A stretch of DNA of 64,000 nt from Asterias rubens (lineage: Eukaryota > Echinodermata > Asteroidea > Forcipulatida > Asteriidae), in contig NC_047064.1 in NCBI RefSeq assembly GCF_902459465.1, forward strand, positions 2,382,762 to 2,446,761. Reading direction: 5' to 3'. The translations under genes were made by a program, and so were the position numbers. Position 1 is the stretch's first letter. Each line of letters begins with the position of its first letter. Of the stretch, positions 10,001 through 19,913 are shown piece by piece. The notes below the pieces were generated by a model. The model was not told the DNA's origin and searched no databases. It worked only from the letters and a program-made list of their open reading frames with translations.

Positions 10001-12663
10001 CTTTACCATCACTAGGGTGACAGACATGAGTGAGGACATAGCTCGTCTACGTCTGCCTCGATTCCTCCATCTTGATGGCATCGTCAGACCCTATCAGAAG
10101 TACGAAGCTGAATGTTTGAATCTATTTCATCTTAACTAACCTCCATTCTTTGACATCACTAGGGTGACAGACATGAGTGAGGACATAGCTCGTCTACGTC
10201 TTCCTCGATTCCTCCATCTTGATGGTATCGTCAGACCCTATGAGAAGTACGAAGCTGAAGGCTTGAATCTATTCCATCTTATCGACAAGGGCAAGTACGC
10301 CCTGACGGAGGACTATGTCGCGCATATGATGCTTACGGCAGATAAGAAACATTATCTGGTAGCTACTGACAGGTAATATTAATCCGCTTTTATCTCATTG
10401 TCCCCGATCACTCGGACGGACAACTTCATTGACTATTGACTAGAGAACGGATTCATTTTGAACTTGCACTTTTTGTTTCTGAATGCTTGAACAAAACTAC
10501 TCTTATTAATTTTGGTTTTACCCATATACACCGATGTGTGTTAGCACTGTATAATCAGTACTTTCCAGAGTTCTGTGAACAAAATCACAGGCATATTACC
10601 CGGGTGGGATTCGAACCCACGACCTGTGTAATTTTCGAGCAGTGTCTTACCAAGACTATTGAGATTACCCGGTAGCTAGAGTCAGTTCAAATCTACTCCT
10701 CGATTTCTTTCCATATAACACTCATCCACGTTTTCTTCGGTCCACACTTGACAGCACTCACTTGAATGTTTGCTGTGCAAGCAAATTTTTTGGTCGAAAA
10801 GCATTTAGTGTAGCTTGACCAATGATTTGGAATAACGTTTCTCCTAAGAAGGATTTGAAAATAATATCCCAACCCCTCAATAATTATAACGCTACTCAAA
10901 AGAGATTTACAAACCTCACCTGATGATCTTTGTTTGAAAGCTACAGTTCCATTGAGGTATTGTGCTATATTATCTAGTAATTTGAACCCCTATCTTGTCT
11001 TGTTGTAGGCGTATCATCCTATCCAGCAAGGGAGAGGTGTTGGGTCATTGGAACGTTGACTTCCAGTATCCCTACAAAGACCTTAAAGATCCACCAGTTT
11101 TGACTGAGAAGGGTCTACAAATCATGTCGAAGGTAAATGGTGTTTGAAACTTTGCATGGTGTGGAGAATAAGAGTAACTATACATAAAAATATGAATAGT
11201 AAACTTGCGGGTACAACCATGAGTAAAGGAGTGGTGGCTCTGAAAAGAGCCGGTTTGGTCTCGCCGTTTTGAACAGTCTACTCTGCTCGTCTTTAGGAGA
11301 ATGTGACTTCATTCTCATTGTATTTTCAAAACCACTGTGACACCGCATCCTTGCCTCATTTGGACAAATGGGTGGGGAACGATTATTTAGGAAACGAAGC
11401 TGTGAAGCGTCTTATAATTATCCATATAGGACTCCTACATTAATAGATGGTGTGTATAGGCAAGAACCTGTGTGTACAAATACAAATTAGGTTTTTTTTT
11501 CCATAAGAAAGCTTACTCCTTATAAAGATTGTAATGGTAGTAAACCTCCTGCAAGATTATTTTGTCTGAAATGCCTTTTTTGATAAGAAATCCCCCAAAG
11601 ATATTTGAATTGCTACAGTCATACCGGTGCAGGCCACTATAATAATTTGGGGGGCTAATCGTCCTTACTCGCAGCTAAGAGCTGAATTGCGAAGGACGCG
11701 GCTACAACATGTTCGAGAAGCAGGCATGCAAGGGCGCATTCAGCTGCCAGCCACATCAACCCATTATGACCACGGAGCACAGCCAAGATCGAAAGTGTTT
11801 GATTTTTCCTGAGGGAGGAAAACCGGATAGTCTGGAAAACCCTCGTGGCACAGCAGAGAACCAACGCACAACTCAACTCACATATGGCCCCGACCGGGAA
11901 TCGATCCGGGTCACCTTGGTGAGAGGCGAGCGCTTTACCCTCACTATAGTCTGTGAACAGTTGATTACCAATGAATCACTCACCTTGACGTGATATTTTT
12001 TATTTATTTTTTATTTTGTAGGAGGACGCTGAGAAAGGGAAGAAGAAAGGGTTTGGTCTTGGTCTCCTTAAAGGGAAGTCAGGACATGGCAAGATGGTCC
12101 AGGTCACCAGCAGGAAAGAAGCTGAGGTAAGGGCAATTTGATTTCCAGACTTGCTATTGTCCGGATTATCATGATTTCCATATTTTCAATTGACCTTCGT
12201 TTTCTTGAAAGTGGTAAAGTTGCACTGAAAATGTACTGTTGTCTCCAAATCATGAGTTCCAGTTGCAGTAAGTTTTTCTTTGTTTAACCCAAAATGATTC
12301 AAAAATCAACGGGTTGAACAACCAAAAAACAAACTAGAGGAGGCCTTGAACCTGCGACCTTCAGATTAGCGTTTCAGAGCTCTACCACTGAGCTATCTAG
12401 CCCTAATGCTGGCGGTCCAGGGTATATGATACTACCTGGGAAGCAGCAGTAGCGAGATCACCTTAAGGGAATGCGACTTTTTTTTTAAACATCAAGTAAT
12501 CAACATCAAGGGAAATTTTTAATAATTTTTGGTTGAACAAAGAAAATAGGGCAGGTCTTTATTATTTAAATCCTCAAAAATTCATCAACCTTTCGTTTGT
12601 TGACAGCTTTTTGTTGTCAAGGTAACCGAGGCCATGGCAAAGGCACTGAAACTCACAGAGTGA
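952..12663 (+). CDS. VPS13C: VPS13A/C-like lipid transfer protein, C-terminal part (5' end outside window)
   Basis: VPS13 proteins are very long bridge-like proteins that move lipids between membranes at organelle contact sites. I see the last 719 codons in 15 exons: 952-1071, 1843-1955, 2649-2805, 3603-3819, 4751-4926, 5591-5713, 6232-6383, 7379-7574, 8401-8476, 8942-9105, 9332-9501, 10163-10372, 11009-11132, 12022-12126, 12607-12663. All junctions are GT-AG and the phases join without a break. Landmarks recalled from human VPS13A/C are [18 protein letters not shown], a Gly-rich stretch with [12 protein letters not shown], the [10 protein letters not shown] block followed by [16 protein letters not shown], and IVRPYEKYE at the start of the C-terminal PH-like domain. 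SLFGHxVGGAAG favours VPS13C over VPS13A, but an unsplit VPS13A/C ancestor is possible. The final residues are ALKLTE and then TGA. The N-terminal chorein region lies left of the window. Confidence 0.93.
1086..1400 (+). mobile_element. tRNA-derived SINE, copy 1
   Basis: The head resembles a tRNA gene: a GGGTGGC start, GCGCTCGCCTCTCACC, and a Pol III B box GGTTTGATTCC at 1140-1150. The tail ends near AGTAGGGATGATTAGCCCC. An inverted copy lies at 11637-11950. It begins about 14 nt after a VPS13 splice donor. Confidence 0.85.
1843..1955 (+). CDS. VPS13C: VPS13 exon b
   Basis: Acceptor TTTTCCAG, donor ATCAG/GTATAG, phase 0 to 2. It encodes the GLGLSLVNN...EVAYIGII motif, well conserved in VPS13 proteins (LGLSLVNN...EVxYIGI). 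Confidence 0.9.
2649..2805 (+). CDS. VPS13C: VPS13 exon c
   Basis: The acceptor TGTGGTAG is weak because the run before it is purine-containing. The donor is TTTGAG/GTACTA; phase 2 to 0. It encodes [14 protein letters not shown] and an LEDGYQKAQ segment, matching SSGVVWE...LEQSYQKHQ of VPS13C as recalled. Confidence 0.87.
2855..3160 (-). repeat. Dispersed SINE-like repeat, family F
   Basis: Shares GCCACTTCA, GCCACCTACTCCTAGG and CCTTGCTCAAGG-type modules with 4390-4640 and (opposite strand) 62245-62480. The end includes GGATTCAAACCCACTC, a B-box-like sequence. Confidence 0.6.
3207..3580 (+). mobile_element. MITE family B, complete palindromic copy
   Basis: TTAA at both ends (3207-3210, 3577-3580) and terminal inverted repeats beginning AGGAACACGTTGCCTTGGAT. 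The two halves are inverted copies of each other around TCGACGAGGTAAAAGG / CCTTTTACTTTGCGAAC. It lies in the VPS13 intron, 22 nt before an exon. Confidence 0.92.
3603..3819 (+). CDS. VPS13C: VPS13 exon d
   Basis: Acceptor CGTTTCTCAG, donor GAGAGTG/GTAGGT, phase 0 to 1. It encodes the family signature [22 protein letters not shown] (VPS13A/C: VDNQLPGAxFPVVFHPVAPPKS). A palindromic MITE ends only 22 nt upstream of the first exon base. Confidence 0.93.
4210..4375 (+). repeat. Dispersed repeat, family G
   Basis: GGGCCCAATTTCACGGAGCT, followed by AAATATTGCTCAACAGATTT and GCTGGTAACC modules. Related copies are near 13815-13985, 39060-39345, 42077-42280 and 60190-60400. SINE-like, with no coding capacity. 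Confidence 0.6.
4390..4640 (-). repeat. Dispersed SINE-like repeat, family F, with poly(T)
   Basis: A T27-type run is followed by GGCCACTTCAAGGTGTGGGC and GCCACCTACTCCTAGGG. On the minus strand the poly(A) would be the 3' tail of a retroposed copy. Confidence 0.6.
4751..4926 (+). CDS. VPS13C: VPS13 exon e
   Basis: Acceptor TTTCCCACAG, donor ATGGAG/GTTTGT, phase 1 to 0. It encodes [18 protein letters not shown] and [15 protein letters not shown], which align with the VPS13 segment containing IKYFxVLIQEM. Confidence 0.92.
5591..5713 (+). CDS. VPS13C: VPS13 exon f
   Basis: Acceptor ATGTAG, donor CTCAAG/GTAGGT, 41 codons, phase 0 to 0. It encodes [11 protein letters not shown] (family: FEHFHISPVK). 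A GTATGT hexamer inside the exon after codon 9 could act as a cryptic donor. Confidence 0.88.
6232..6383 (+). CDS. VPS13C: VPS13 exon g
   Basis: Acceptor TCTGTACAG, donor TTCAA/GTAAGA, phase 0 to 2. It encodes [12 protein letters not shown] and [19 protein letters not shown], matching the VPS13 SIGATLTDVDDLIFK block. Confidence 0.92.
7379..7574 (+). CDS. VPS13C: VPS13 exon h
   Basis: Acceptor CTGTTTAG, donor TACCAG/GTAAAA, phase 2 to 0. It encodes [21 protein letters not shown] and FFYEPYQ, among the most conserved VPS13 C-terminal motifs. Confidence 0.95.
7589..7718 (+). mobile_element. Hairpin element E, copy 1
   Basis: Inverted repeats CACTAGGTGGCAGCAGACTT (7601-7620) and the complement AAGTCTGCTGCCACCTA (about 7686-7702) flank a short loop. 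The second copy is at 29093-29232. It starts about 15 nt inside the intron after VPS13 exon h. Confidence 0.85.
8401..8476 (+). CDS. VPS13C: VPS13 exon i
   Basis: Acceptor GTTTCTAG, donor GCAGTCG/GTAAGA, phase 0 to 1. It encodes [20 protein letters not shown], matching VPS13[21 protein letters not shown] as recalled. Confidence 0.94.
8942..9105 (+). CDS. VPS13C: VPS13 exon j
   Basis: Acceptor TTGTGACAG, donor GTTATG/GTAGGT, phase 1 to 0. It encodes [32 protein letters not shown] and [10 protein letters not shown]. The last ~65 nt, with the donor, are duplicated 26 nt downstream at 9131-9195. Confidence 0.94.
9131..9195 (+). pseudogene. Duplicated fragment of VPS13 exon j inside the next intron
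   Basis: About 65 nt repeat the end of exon j and its splice donor (unit starts AATCAGAAACCAGCAACC) with only a few substitutions. The donor GGTAGG has become GGCAGG, so the copy has probably lost its GT splice site. Confidence 0.85.
9332..9501 (+). CDS. VPS13C: VPS13 exon k
   Basis: Acceptor TGATTTCAG, donor CGCAG/GTTAGT, phase 0 to 2. It encodes [20 protein letters not shown], then [20 protein letters not shown] and [13 protein letters not shown], the hallmark VPS13 C-terminal block. Confidence 0.96.
9875..10134 (+). pseudogene. Two broken tandem copies of VPS13 exon l
   Basis: Copy 1 (about 9875-9986) and copy 2 (about 9987-10134) repeat the intron end CTAACCTCCAT, the CTAG acceptor and the start of exon l (GTGACAGACATGAGTGAGG). 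Copy 1 has an internal deletion of roughly 45 nt. Copy 2 stays in frame and then meets a TAA right after the codons for LFHLN. Neither has the exon's second half or its donor. Confidence 0.9.
10163..10372 (+). CDS. VPS13C: VPS13 exon l (start of PH-like domain)
   Basis: Acceptor CATCACTAG, donor GACAG/GTAATA, phase 2 to 2. It encodes [20 protein letters not shown] and YLVATDR. This is the third and only complete copy of a local tandem duplication; two broken copies precede it. Confidence 0.93.
10480..10690 (-). mobile_element. tRNA-derived SINE fragment
   Basis: The minus strand contains GTGGGTTCGAATCCCACCC, a perfect B box and T-arm-like stem, and TCTTGGTAAGACACTG as an A-box region. The acceptor stem does not pair, so this is not a functional tRNA. 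Confidence 0.7.
11009..11132 (+). CDS. VPS13C: VPS13 exon m
   Basis: Acceptor CTTGTTGTAG, donor TCGAAG/GTAAAT, phase 2 to 0. It encodes [20 protein letters not shown], a PH-like beta-strand region (family: RVLFVKE...VDWQFPFEDF). Confidence 0.92.
11637..11950 (-). mobile_element. tRNA-derived SINE, copy 2 (inverted)
   Basis: The reverse complement of the 1086-1400 element over its full length. The B box region GGATCGATTCCCGG reads on the minus strand near 11895. It lies in a VPS13 intron. Confidence 0.85.
12022..12126 (+). CDS. VPS13C: VPS13 exon n
   Basis: Acceptor TTTTGTAG, donor GCTGAG/GTAAGG, 35 codons, phase 0 to 0. It encodes a Lys/Gly-rich segment ([18 protein letters not shown]) followed by [11 protein letters not shown]. 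The assignment rests on frame continuity and position. Confidence 0.88.
12279..12555 (-). mobile_element. tRNA-like SINE with TTGTTCAACC ends
   Basis: The minus strand holds TAGCTCAGTGGTAGAGC and GTCGCAGGTTCAAGGCC, close to a tRNA D arm and T arm but with mismatched stems. Flanking GGTTGAACAAAGAAAA modules recur at 31561 and 40360-40620. Confidence 0.65.
12607..12663 (+). CDS. VPS13C: VPS13 terminal coding exon
   Basis: The acceptor is TGTTGACAG, then [18 protein letters not shown] and TGA. This matches the short helix closing VPS13 proteins (MKLQDA-type endings). Confidence 0.88.
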   Translation, partial: LFVVKVTEAMAKALKLTE

Positions 12664-15100
12664 TTCATCCCAGGAAGATTCAAGAGGAACTTCTGAAGAG
12701 ACGGAAACCTTGCCGTTGGAAGAGCTGAGAAAGGAAAGAAAGCGGAAGGACGGCCAACCAGTGAAGTGGATTCTTACTCTACATGTAGTTTAATATATAA
12801 AGTATATATATATATATATGGCAATGACTGCAGTAGGTTTAGTGAATAGTGATGTGCGTTCATGTCTGTATTGATGTAGACAATACTCCAAAAAATACTT
12901 TAAAATGTATTGATGTAGTTAATACTAGACATTATTCGATTTCCATGGAGACAGACTATAGATCAAGTCATAACAAATATCTACTTCATTAGAGTTTGAA
13001 CATGCCTTCTTTTGAGTAGGATCTGTTGACTTTTAAGGTGCAAATCAATCTGAAATGATTGAAGAAACTCAAACTGATCATAATTTTGAAATTGATTTTG
13101 TTCCTTTAAGGAGGAGTTAGTTAACACAATTTTCATATAATTTGTACCTACTGAGGTATTAGAGTCGTACTTTAGGATACATCACTTAGAATTAGAGAAT
13201 TAGTTTATATTTTACTTTTTATTTTACAGAAATCTACGCAATTTCTTTTCTAATTTTCTTCCGTTTTTAAATAATTTTTCTGTTCGGTGTAAGAGCCGTG
13301 TCGCATGAGGGAACCTTTTACAACTCGGAGGCAACCAACTGCAGTGCATGCTACAGGACTACTTTAGTAATACATAGTCATTTCTTAAACAATGTCTTAC
13401 AATCCCAAAGAAAAACAGGTGAACATTGAAATGTGGATGCCTTTTCTTCTTGGAGATTGCCTGCAATTGGTTGGCTGTAACTTGCTTCGTTTGACATGAA
13501 CTGGTTCCTGTGCTGTCTTGTAAGAAGTAGGATTTTAAACTTTGCATGGTGGAAATACGACATGGAAAGGTTTGCGATAACACCATGTAATGACTATCTC
13601 TAACGAGTTGAGGTGGTTCTGAAAAGAACTGTTGGTTTCAACTCCTGTCTTGTAATAAGTATGACTTGACGTTACTGTGTCACTGTGAAACACTTCCACT
13701 GTTCAAACTATGCGAGGCGACGGATAGCTGGCATAGTTTTGATATTCCTCTTGTCTATTTTAACATATCCTCTGAGTTTGTTATTTCATTCTGTTTTGTG
13801 ACAATGACAGGATTTCCAGGGCCCAATTTCATAGAGCTGCTTAAAAAGTTGCTCAGCATGACAAAATTTCGCTTACCAGACTAAGGTTACCAGCCAAACT
13901 AACATGTACTGGTATCCTGCTCAGCAGAAACGTGTCGAGGAATATTTTCTGCTTAAGCAGCTCTTTGAAGCTCTTTGACCCAGGTGTGGTATAACTGAAG
14001 ACAGGAAGCGTCTATGAAAGAGTTCTGAATGCCTTTGAAGATTTGGTGTTTCTATATTTTTACTTCATGAAAGTCTCAAGACATTTTAAAGGATATATTT
14101 TATGTGGAATATATTGCTTGTGATATCTTCGGTTTAGAAACAAACTATGAAGTTTTTTCTTTTCTTGTTGATGTTAATTGTAATCAAAATGACTCAGTGT
14201 AAGTGATAAAATGAGTAGTTATTTTTTGTTATTTTAAGAGAAAAAATGTGAACTGGAATTTATTTCCGTTTCTGTTTTTACATTTTCAAAATGAAAACAA
14301 GTATACTACTTCCTGAAAACAGTTAGTTGTTGAACCTAAGTCTTGTAGTGGAAAACACAAATTGTGTTTAAAGATCCACAGTATAAACAAAATCCGATTC
14401 TATAATTATGGAAAATGATAAAATATATTTAAGAAGTATCTGAAATGTTTAACATTTAGAGATATATGTGTGTTAATGCAATTATAAGAAATACTATGTA
14501 TGGCTGAATATTAGAACTCGGTGTTTAGTGAGCTAATACCCCATTGTATATGATAGTGAAGTATTAAAAATCATGGTCAAATATAACTAAATAATATTCA
14601 GCCTATTTTCTACTCTGGCAGATTATGTGTTTTCTTTTTTACAATTTACTTTATGTGATGGACTTGTTACTGTACTGTCAACATTCTTTTTGTTTTCTTT
14701 GTGCAATTGTTTCGTTTAGAACTTTAGGATCTGTGTTTCTATTCAGGATCTGTGTTTCTTTTGGTAACGATCAAAATATTGTTAAAGATGTACAACTTCA
14801 GTGGCATTACACACTTTGAAAAAAAAAAATTAAAATTGAGGACAATAATTCTAGTTAATTTGCTGTCGTAAGGAAATGTTCTAAAATTAACCTGAGTGCT
14901 TAACCAAGTGCTAAATTTTTTGCTTTTTTGTTTTATTGTACTTGGTTATTTTTCCATAATTTAATTGTAGTATATAGCTTGTTAAAATGGTAGAATTGAT
15001 GTGTGTTGAAATGGTGTGACAATCTTTCAACACAAGCTGTGGGTGGTTTTTGTATTTTAACGAGCATTTGGCTGCTAAAATAAAAGGGTTACTTTAAAGC
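12664..15100 (+). other. Probable VPS13 3' UTR
   Basis: No coding signal is visible between the stop codon and an AATAAA at 15079-15084. The stretch is AT-rich, with a TA dinucleotide run near 12800 and a dispersed-repeat fragment at about 13810-13990. Its extent is inferred only from the poly(A) signal. Confidence 0.5.
15079..15084 (+). terminator. Candidate poly(A) signal for VPS13
   Basis: AATAAA lies about 2.4 kb after the VPS13 stop and is followed by T-rich sequence. No clear competitor is closer to a GU-rich stretch, but several A-rich hexamers exist. Confidence 0.45.
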
Positions 15101-15929
15101 TATTGTTTTATTTAATTGCTTTTAATTGCTTTACCAGGATTTGTTAGTTTTTAGTTGGAGGTTTAAGAAATATTATCTTGTCTGTGATTTTATATAACAT
15201 TAATGCCCTCTATTGCCATGTCAAAATTAATTTGAAAACAACTTGAGGTGAAGGGTGTTGCTAATTTAACACCTTTTGAGTTTTGCTTCATAAGCTGTTA
15301 AGCAAGCAGCAGAAAAAAAAAACAAGCAAATTATTTGCTAAAAAAAGGAGAAAAAAAACATCTCGACCTATTTGTGAAAGTTACTAGATTGAATTGGCTC
15401 CCATTACATCAAACAATGAAAAAAACAATTAAAAACAGCATGTCATAACACCACAGACACTTTCATTCAACTTCTCATTATTTGTCTTACAAAAATACAC
15501 CAATGACTACCAAACGAAGCCATCTTAGATAAATGGTCATTTATAAATGGTCAATAAGCGGTGATTTTCCCCAGTTCAAGTTCAATAACTCTTTCTCCAT
15601 TTTAAAGAGGGATGGATTAATGGACGAAGCTTGCTTTGATTAATCATTTTTCGAAAATGGTGTTTGTCTCTCGTGCAATTTGTCTTTTATCCGCCGAGGA
15701 ATTTCGTTCTTCATGCCAAGCTAATATATCGTGTAGCGTTTAAATTTGTGGTGGGTTAAAACTAGAATTACAGTAATTTAGTGTAAAGCGAGTTATAAGA
15801 TAAAGCTTCTGTAGTTCTATACTAGCAGTGAGTTGCAATAAATATATAACTTGAGATGGTAGTGAAGATTTGTTCTGTCTACGTGTAAGTCTTTGTTTGA
15901 CTCTGTTTGACTCGTTGAGCTTTGGCTGG

Positions 15930-16532
15930 TAACTATTAGTGGGAATTTAGCCCTTAACTGTTTCTTTACAATAATAGTGACAATTAAGCCCATAACTATT
16001 TTTTTTGCAATAAAATGGGAATTTAGCCATTAACTATTTTTGTTTGCAACAATAGTGGGAATTTAGCCGTTAACCATTTTTTTGAACAATAGTGGGAATT
16101 TAGCCAAAACTATTTTTTGGGCAATAATTGTGGGAATTCAGCCATCAACTATGTGTTTGCAATATTATTGAGAATTTAGCCACTACATTTTTTTGCAATA
16201 ATAGTGGGAACTTAGCAATTAACCTTTTTTTTTTTTGCAATAATTGTTGGAATTTAGCCATTAACAATTTTTTTCAACAATAGTGGGAATTTAGCCAATA
16301 ACTATTTTTCGGGGGCAATAATTGTGTGAATTCAGCCATCAACTATTTGTTTGCAATATTATTGGGAATTTAGCAATTAACTATTTTTTTGGCAATAAAA
16401 GTGGGATTTTAGCCTATAACTGTTTTTTGCAATAATTGTGCGGGAATTTAGCCAATAACTATTTTCGGGGCAATAATTGTGGGAATTTGGCCATTAACTA
16501 TTTTGTTTTCAATAATATTGAGAATTTAGTCA
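15930..16532 (+). repeat. Degenerate minisatellite, part 1
   Basis: About 16 diverged units of roughly 36-38 nt, consensus like GTGGGAATTTAGCCATTAAC plus a T-run and GCAATAATA. No coding content. Confidence 0.9.
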
Positions 16533-16883
16533 TTCAAGCCATTGGACACTTTCAGTACAGAAAAAAAAAAGTTCAAAGATTTACAAACTACTTACAGGGT
16601 TTACAGAAGGTAGTGGTAAAAGATTTCTCTTGAAATATTATTCCATGAAATGCTCAACTTTTTGAGAAACATTAATTATCAATTCTCGACTATGAAAATT
16701 ATGGATTTATAGTAAACGCATGTCATGACACGGCGAAACGTGCGGAAACAAGGGTGGGTTTTCCCGTTTTTTTTCTCCCGACTCCGATGACCGATTGAGC
16801 CTAAATTTTCACAGGTTTGTTATTTTATATATAAGTGTGGGCCTTGGACAATACTGTTTACCGAAAGTGTCCAATGGCTTTAA
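16533..16883 (-). mobile_element. MITE family C inserted in the minisatellite
   Basis: Ends AGCCATTGGACAC and CCAATGGCT, with TTAA at 16880-16883 and a decayed TTCA on the left. The interior is the reverse of the 38234 copy, including ACACGGCGAAACG. It shares CACAGGTTTGTTATTTTAT and ATTGAGC subterminal modules with family A. Confidence 0.88.
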
Positions 16884-17013
16884 CTATTTTAGTGGGAGTT
16901 TAGCAATTAACTATTTCTTTTGCAATAGTGGGAATCTAGCCATTAACTATTTTTTGCAATAATATTGGGAATTTAGCCATTAAACTTTTTTTTGCAATTT
17001 TAGTGGGAATTTA
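16884..17013 (+). repeat. Degenerate minisatellite, part 2
   Basis: The same GGGAATTTAGCCATTAAC units resume after the MITE, for about three to four copies. Confidence 0.88.
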
Positions 17014-19508
17014 TAGAGTGCTCTAAAGCTGGTTACCACAGCTTATTACAACTAGCACAACAAAACATTAAGCGAAACAAATAAATAAAGGCGCAAATAA
17101 TGGGAAAGGCACTACTGAACAGGAAAGTTTTTAGATGTTTCTTGAAAACTTCCAATGACTCTGCACAATGGATTTGACGAGGACTTAGCTCAAAATAGAA
17201 CATCAAAACTAATTTCACCTGCATAACTCCAACGGCCATGCATATGTAGCACGTAAAAAGAAGCGCTTTGCAGTAGGCTGCGTGTTGACTGCACGTTCGT
17301 TTGGTTTCCAGCAAGACCAAAATAAAGTTGACACAACACAATATTATCATTAGGTATCACCCAGTATGTCAATTCTCATATTGAGTATAATTTTAATTCT
17401 TCCACTTCTAAATTCCTTCGTCCACGGGGGAAAAAATACGTTACTATGTACACAAGAAAACTGCAACAAGACGCAGAGGTCATACACCACTGCGAACAGT
17501 TTCCTCAGAATATAAAATTTTACAATTTGTACAGAATGTCACATTCAGTTTTTTTGTTTTCCTCGACACATTCACATTTTGTTTCATTTATTACAATAAA
17601 AAAAAAGGAAAAATGGCTTTTATAGTTAGAGATAAACCACTTTGAATGTTAAGTCATGGCTTCTATCTTTCCCTCCATAGTTGTGCAGTTAAACTTGATC
17701 AATAAAATAAACCTTAACGGACTTGACGTCACTACAGTACCCATCACGTACAGGTCTACAGGAAGGTTACCCACTTACTACAGCCCTGGAATTACAGGCA
17801 AGCCACGGAGGCCATGGCTTCTGTTGCCCCTGGTCTTTGCCTTGGTGCCCCTTCTAAAAGTTTCCATAGATTTTAAGAATTTCCAATGGAAGTGCCCTTT
17901 ATAAAATGAAAAAGGCCTTGCCCTCTCAACATGCTCAAAGCTTAAATTCCAGGCATGTTACTTCCCCCGTCCACGGTCCTTTAAATTGTTCCATCATCAT
18001 TTTACCTTGGAGATGGTGCCTGTATGACGTCAATACCTAAGGTTTATTCTTAAACGGCAAAAGATCAAGCAAAGATAATTATATATAAAGGGTGCATGTG
18101 CCCAAATGCAAAATGACTGAATACCAGTGGCGTTTTAAGCTCAGTAAAAATGATTAACATAATTAAACAAGACCAGTGGAGGTAACATAGTCCAAGCTAT
18201 TATAGTATACCACTTCTGCAAGGTAAATGAATACAATTACAAACATAGGCACAGAAACAAGTGACTAGGGTTTTAGACAGCAACTATGACATATATTTTG
18301 GATCAAACTTTGGAACCATGAAGGGAAAGAACATTTTGCCTTACACACTATTCATACATGGTGACGTGAACATTTAATATGCATGTATGCCACCTTTTTT
18401 TTTTAAGTCTATATTTTATTACAACCCGCTTTAAGTATGGTGTTTATATTATTAAGTTACCAACAATACACAATGCTTTAACTATAAGACAGCTAGCCAT
18501 ACTGTTGTATCGATCTAGTCCAATGTCCATAAAAAAAAATATTTAAGGAAAACCAAACCGGATAAAGAAACCCCACCCGGGACTTACATATAGCCCCAGT
18601 TATCCACTACGAGCTTTGCGCATTCAACGATCACAAAGTATGAGATCTGCTTGACGGTCAGTTATCCACGCGTCCGGAAAATCAAAGTCAAGCAAACTGA
18701 TTCATTGCATCCTAAAAAGGAATCGTCAGAAAAATTCAACTTTATCTCCACATCTAATTTTTGAAGAAGTTGAAGTTGGAATTTTTAATCATGAAGAGCT
18801 TGGTATTAGAGGCAAGCCTTTTCTGGTCGATCTTGAAGATTTGTAACAATTGTTGTCTTATTAAAACCTCAGTCTAAAATAACTGTCACAGATGATCTCA
18901 GGCTTGTATGCTTCATTTTTGAAAGGGCAAGGGCACCAAGGCATTTTCTCCTTGGTAAAGAGCACCATATATGAGGAGCATTTCAAGGGCACCACTTTGT
19001 TGCCTCCATGAAGTACCATGCCTGTGATCTAAATCTTACTATAAAGGGCAGACAAGGAACCTTTTTTTTTTCAGTTGCATATTCTCGATTCTGCGTTTAA
19101 AAGTTTGTTTATCAAGGGGCAATGACAATGCATTTTCACAATGGATAAATGTATGTTTATGGACTTCACAACAGATGCCTCCCTTCAAATAAATATTTCT
19201 TAGTAGCGACCAGACAAGGACCATTTCACTATTATCTCGAGTCAAGAATGTTGACTGTCGCAAATTTTCCTGCAAAAATACCCAAGTATACTTCACCCGT
19301 GAGAAATTTGGAAGTTTCGCTTTGCATTGTGATGGGGGAACAAACATGTTATAAACATGCCATGTATTATGGTTTAAGAGTAGCTGATATGTCATCTTGT
19401 GTAGTTTTACTTTGTGCACAGCCACAATCGTGGGTCTACATGGTGTCCATATTATGAAAACTACTGATACAGCAGTTATCTCAATGTTATTTATATGTAG
19501 TGTAGCAA
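17014..19508. other. Non-coding stretch, possible distal EPC 3' UTR
   Basis: No supported gene. AT-rich sequence with short dispersed repeats (modules like CCTTGGTGCCC near 17840 and 18930, also at 31030 and 55400) and an AATAAA on the minus strand at 17587-17592. Confidence 0.5.
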
Positions 19509-19913
19509 TTAAAGACACTGGACACTATTGGTAATTGTCAAAGATCAGTCTTTTCACTTGGTATTCCTCAACATATGCATAAAATAACAAACCTGTGAAA
19601 ATTTGAGCTCAATCAGTCGTCGAAGTTGCGAGATAATAATGAAAGAAAAAACACCCCTGTCCGGGAAGTGTTGTGCTTTCCGATGCTTGATTTCGAGACC
19701 TCAAATTCTAAATCTGAGGTCTCGAAATCAAATTCGTGGAAAATTACTTCTTTCTTGAAAACTACATTACTTCAGAGCATAGAGTAAGGACAGAGAGGGA
19801 GCCGTTTCTCACAATGTTTTATACCATCAACCTCTCCCAATTACTTGTTACCAAGAACGGTTTTGTGCTAATAAGTTTTTTGAGTAATTACCAATAGTGT
19901 CCACTGCCTTTAA
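19509..19913 (+). mobile_element. MITE family A, full copy
   Basis: TTAA flanks at 19509-19512 and 19910-19913, ends AGACACTGGACACTATTGG and CCAATAGTGTCCACTGCCT. The central perfect hairpin is GATTTCGAGACCTC ... GAGGTCTCGAAATC. Confidence 0.93.

Noticed and set aside
10597..10680. Possible tRNA gene with perfect B box on the minus strand
   Set aside because: No cloverleaf can be drawn with a 7-bp acceptor stem. It fits a tRNA-derived SINE head.
12345..12412. Possible tRNA gene on the minus strand
   Set aside because: The D-arm and B-box-like sequences are present, but the acceptor and T stems do not pair, and the same flanks occur around other tRNA-like SINE copies.
15930..17013. Array considered as CRISPR-like because of regular repeats
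   Set aside because: The organism is eukaryotic, units are diverged and contiguous without unique spacers, so it is an ordinary minisatellite.
19039..19518. 159-codon minus-strand open frame
   Set aside because: No recognisable motif, no splice context, and it extends into a MITE terminus. A chance ORF in AT-rich DNA.
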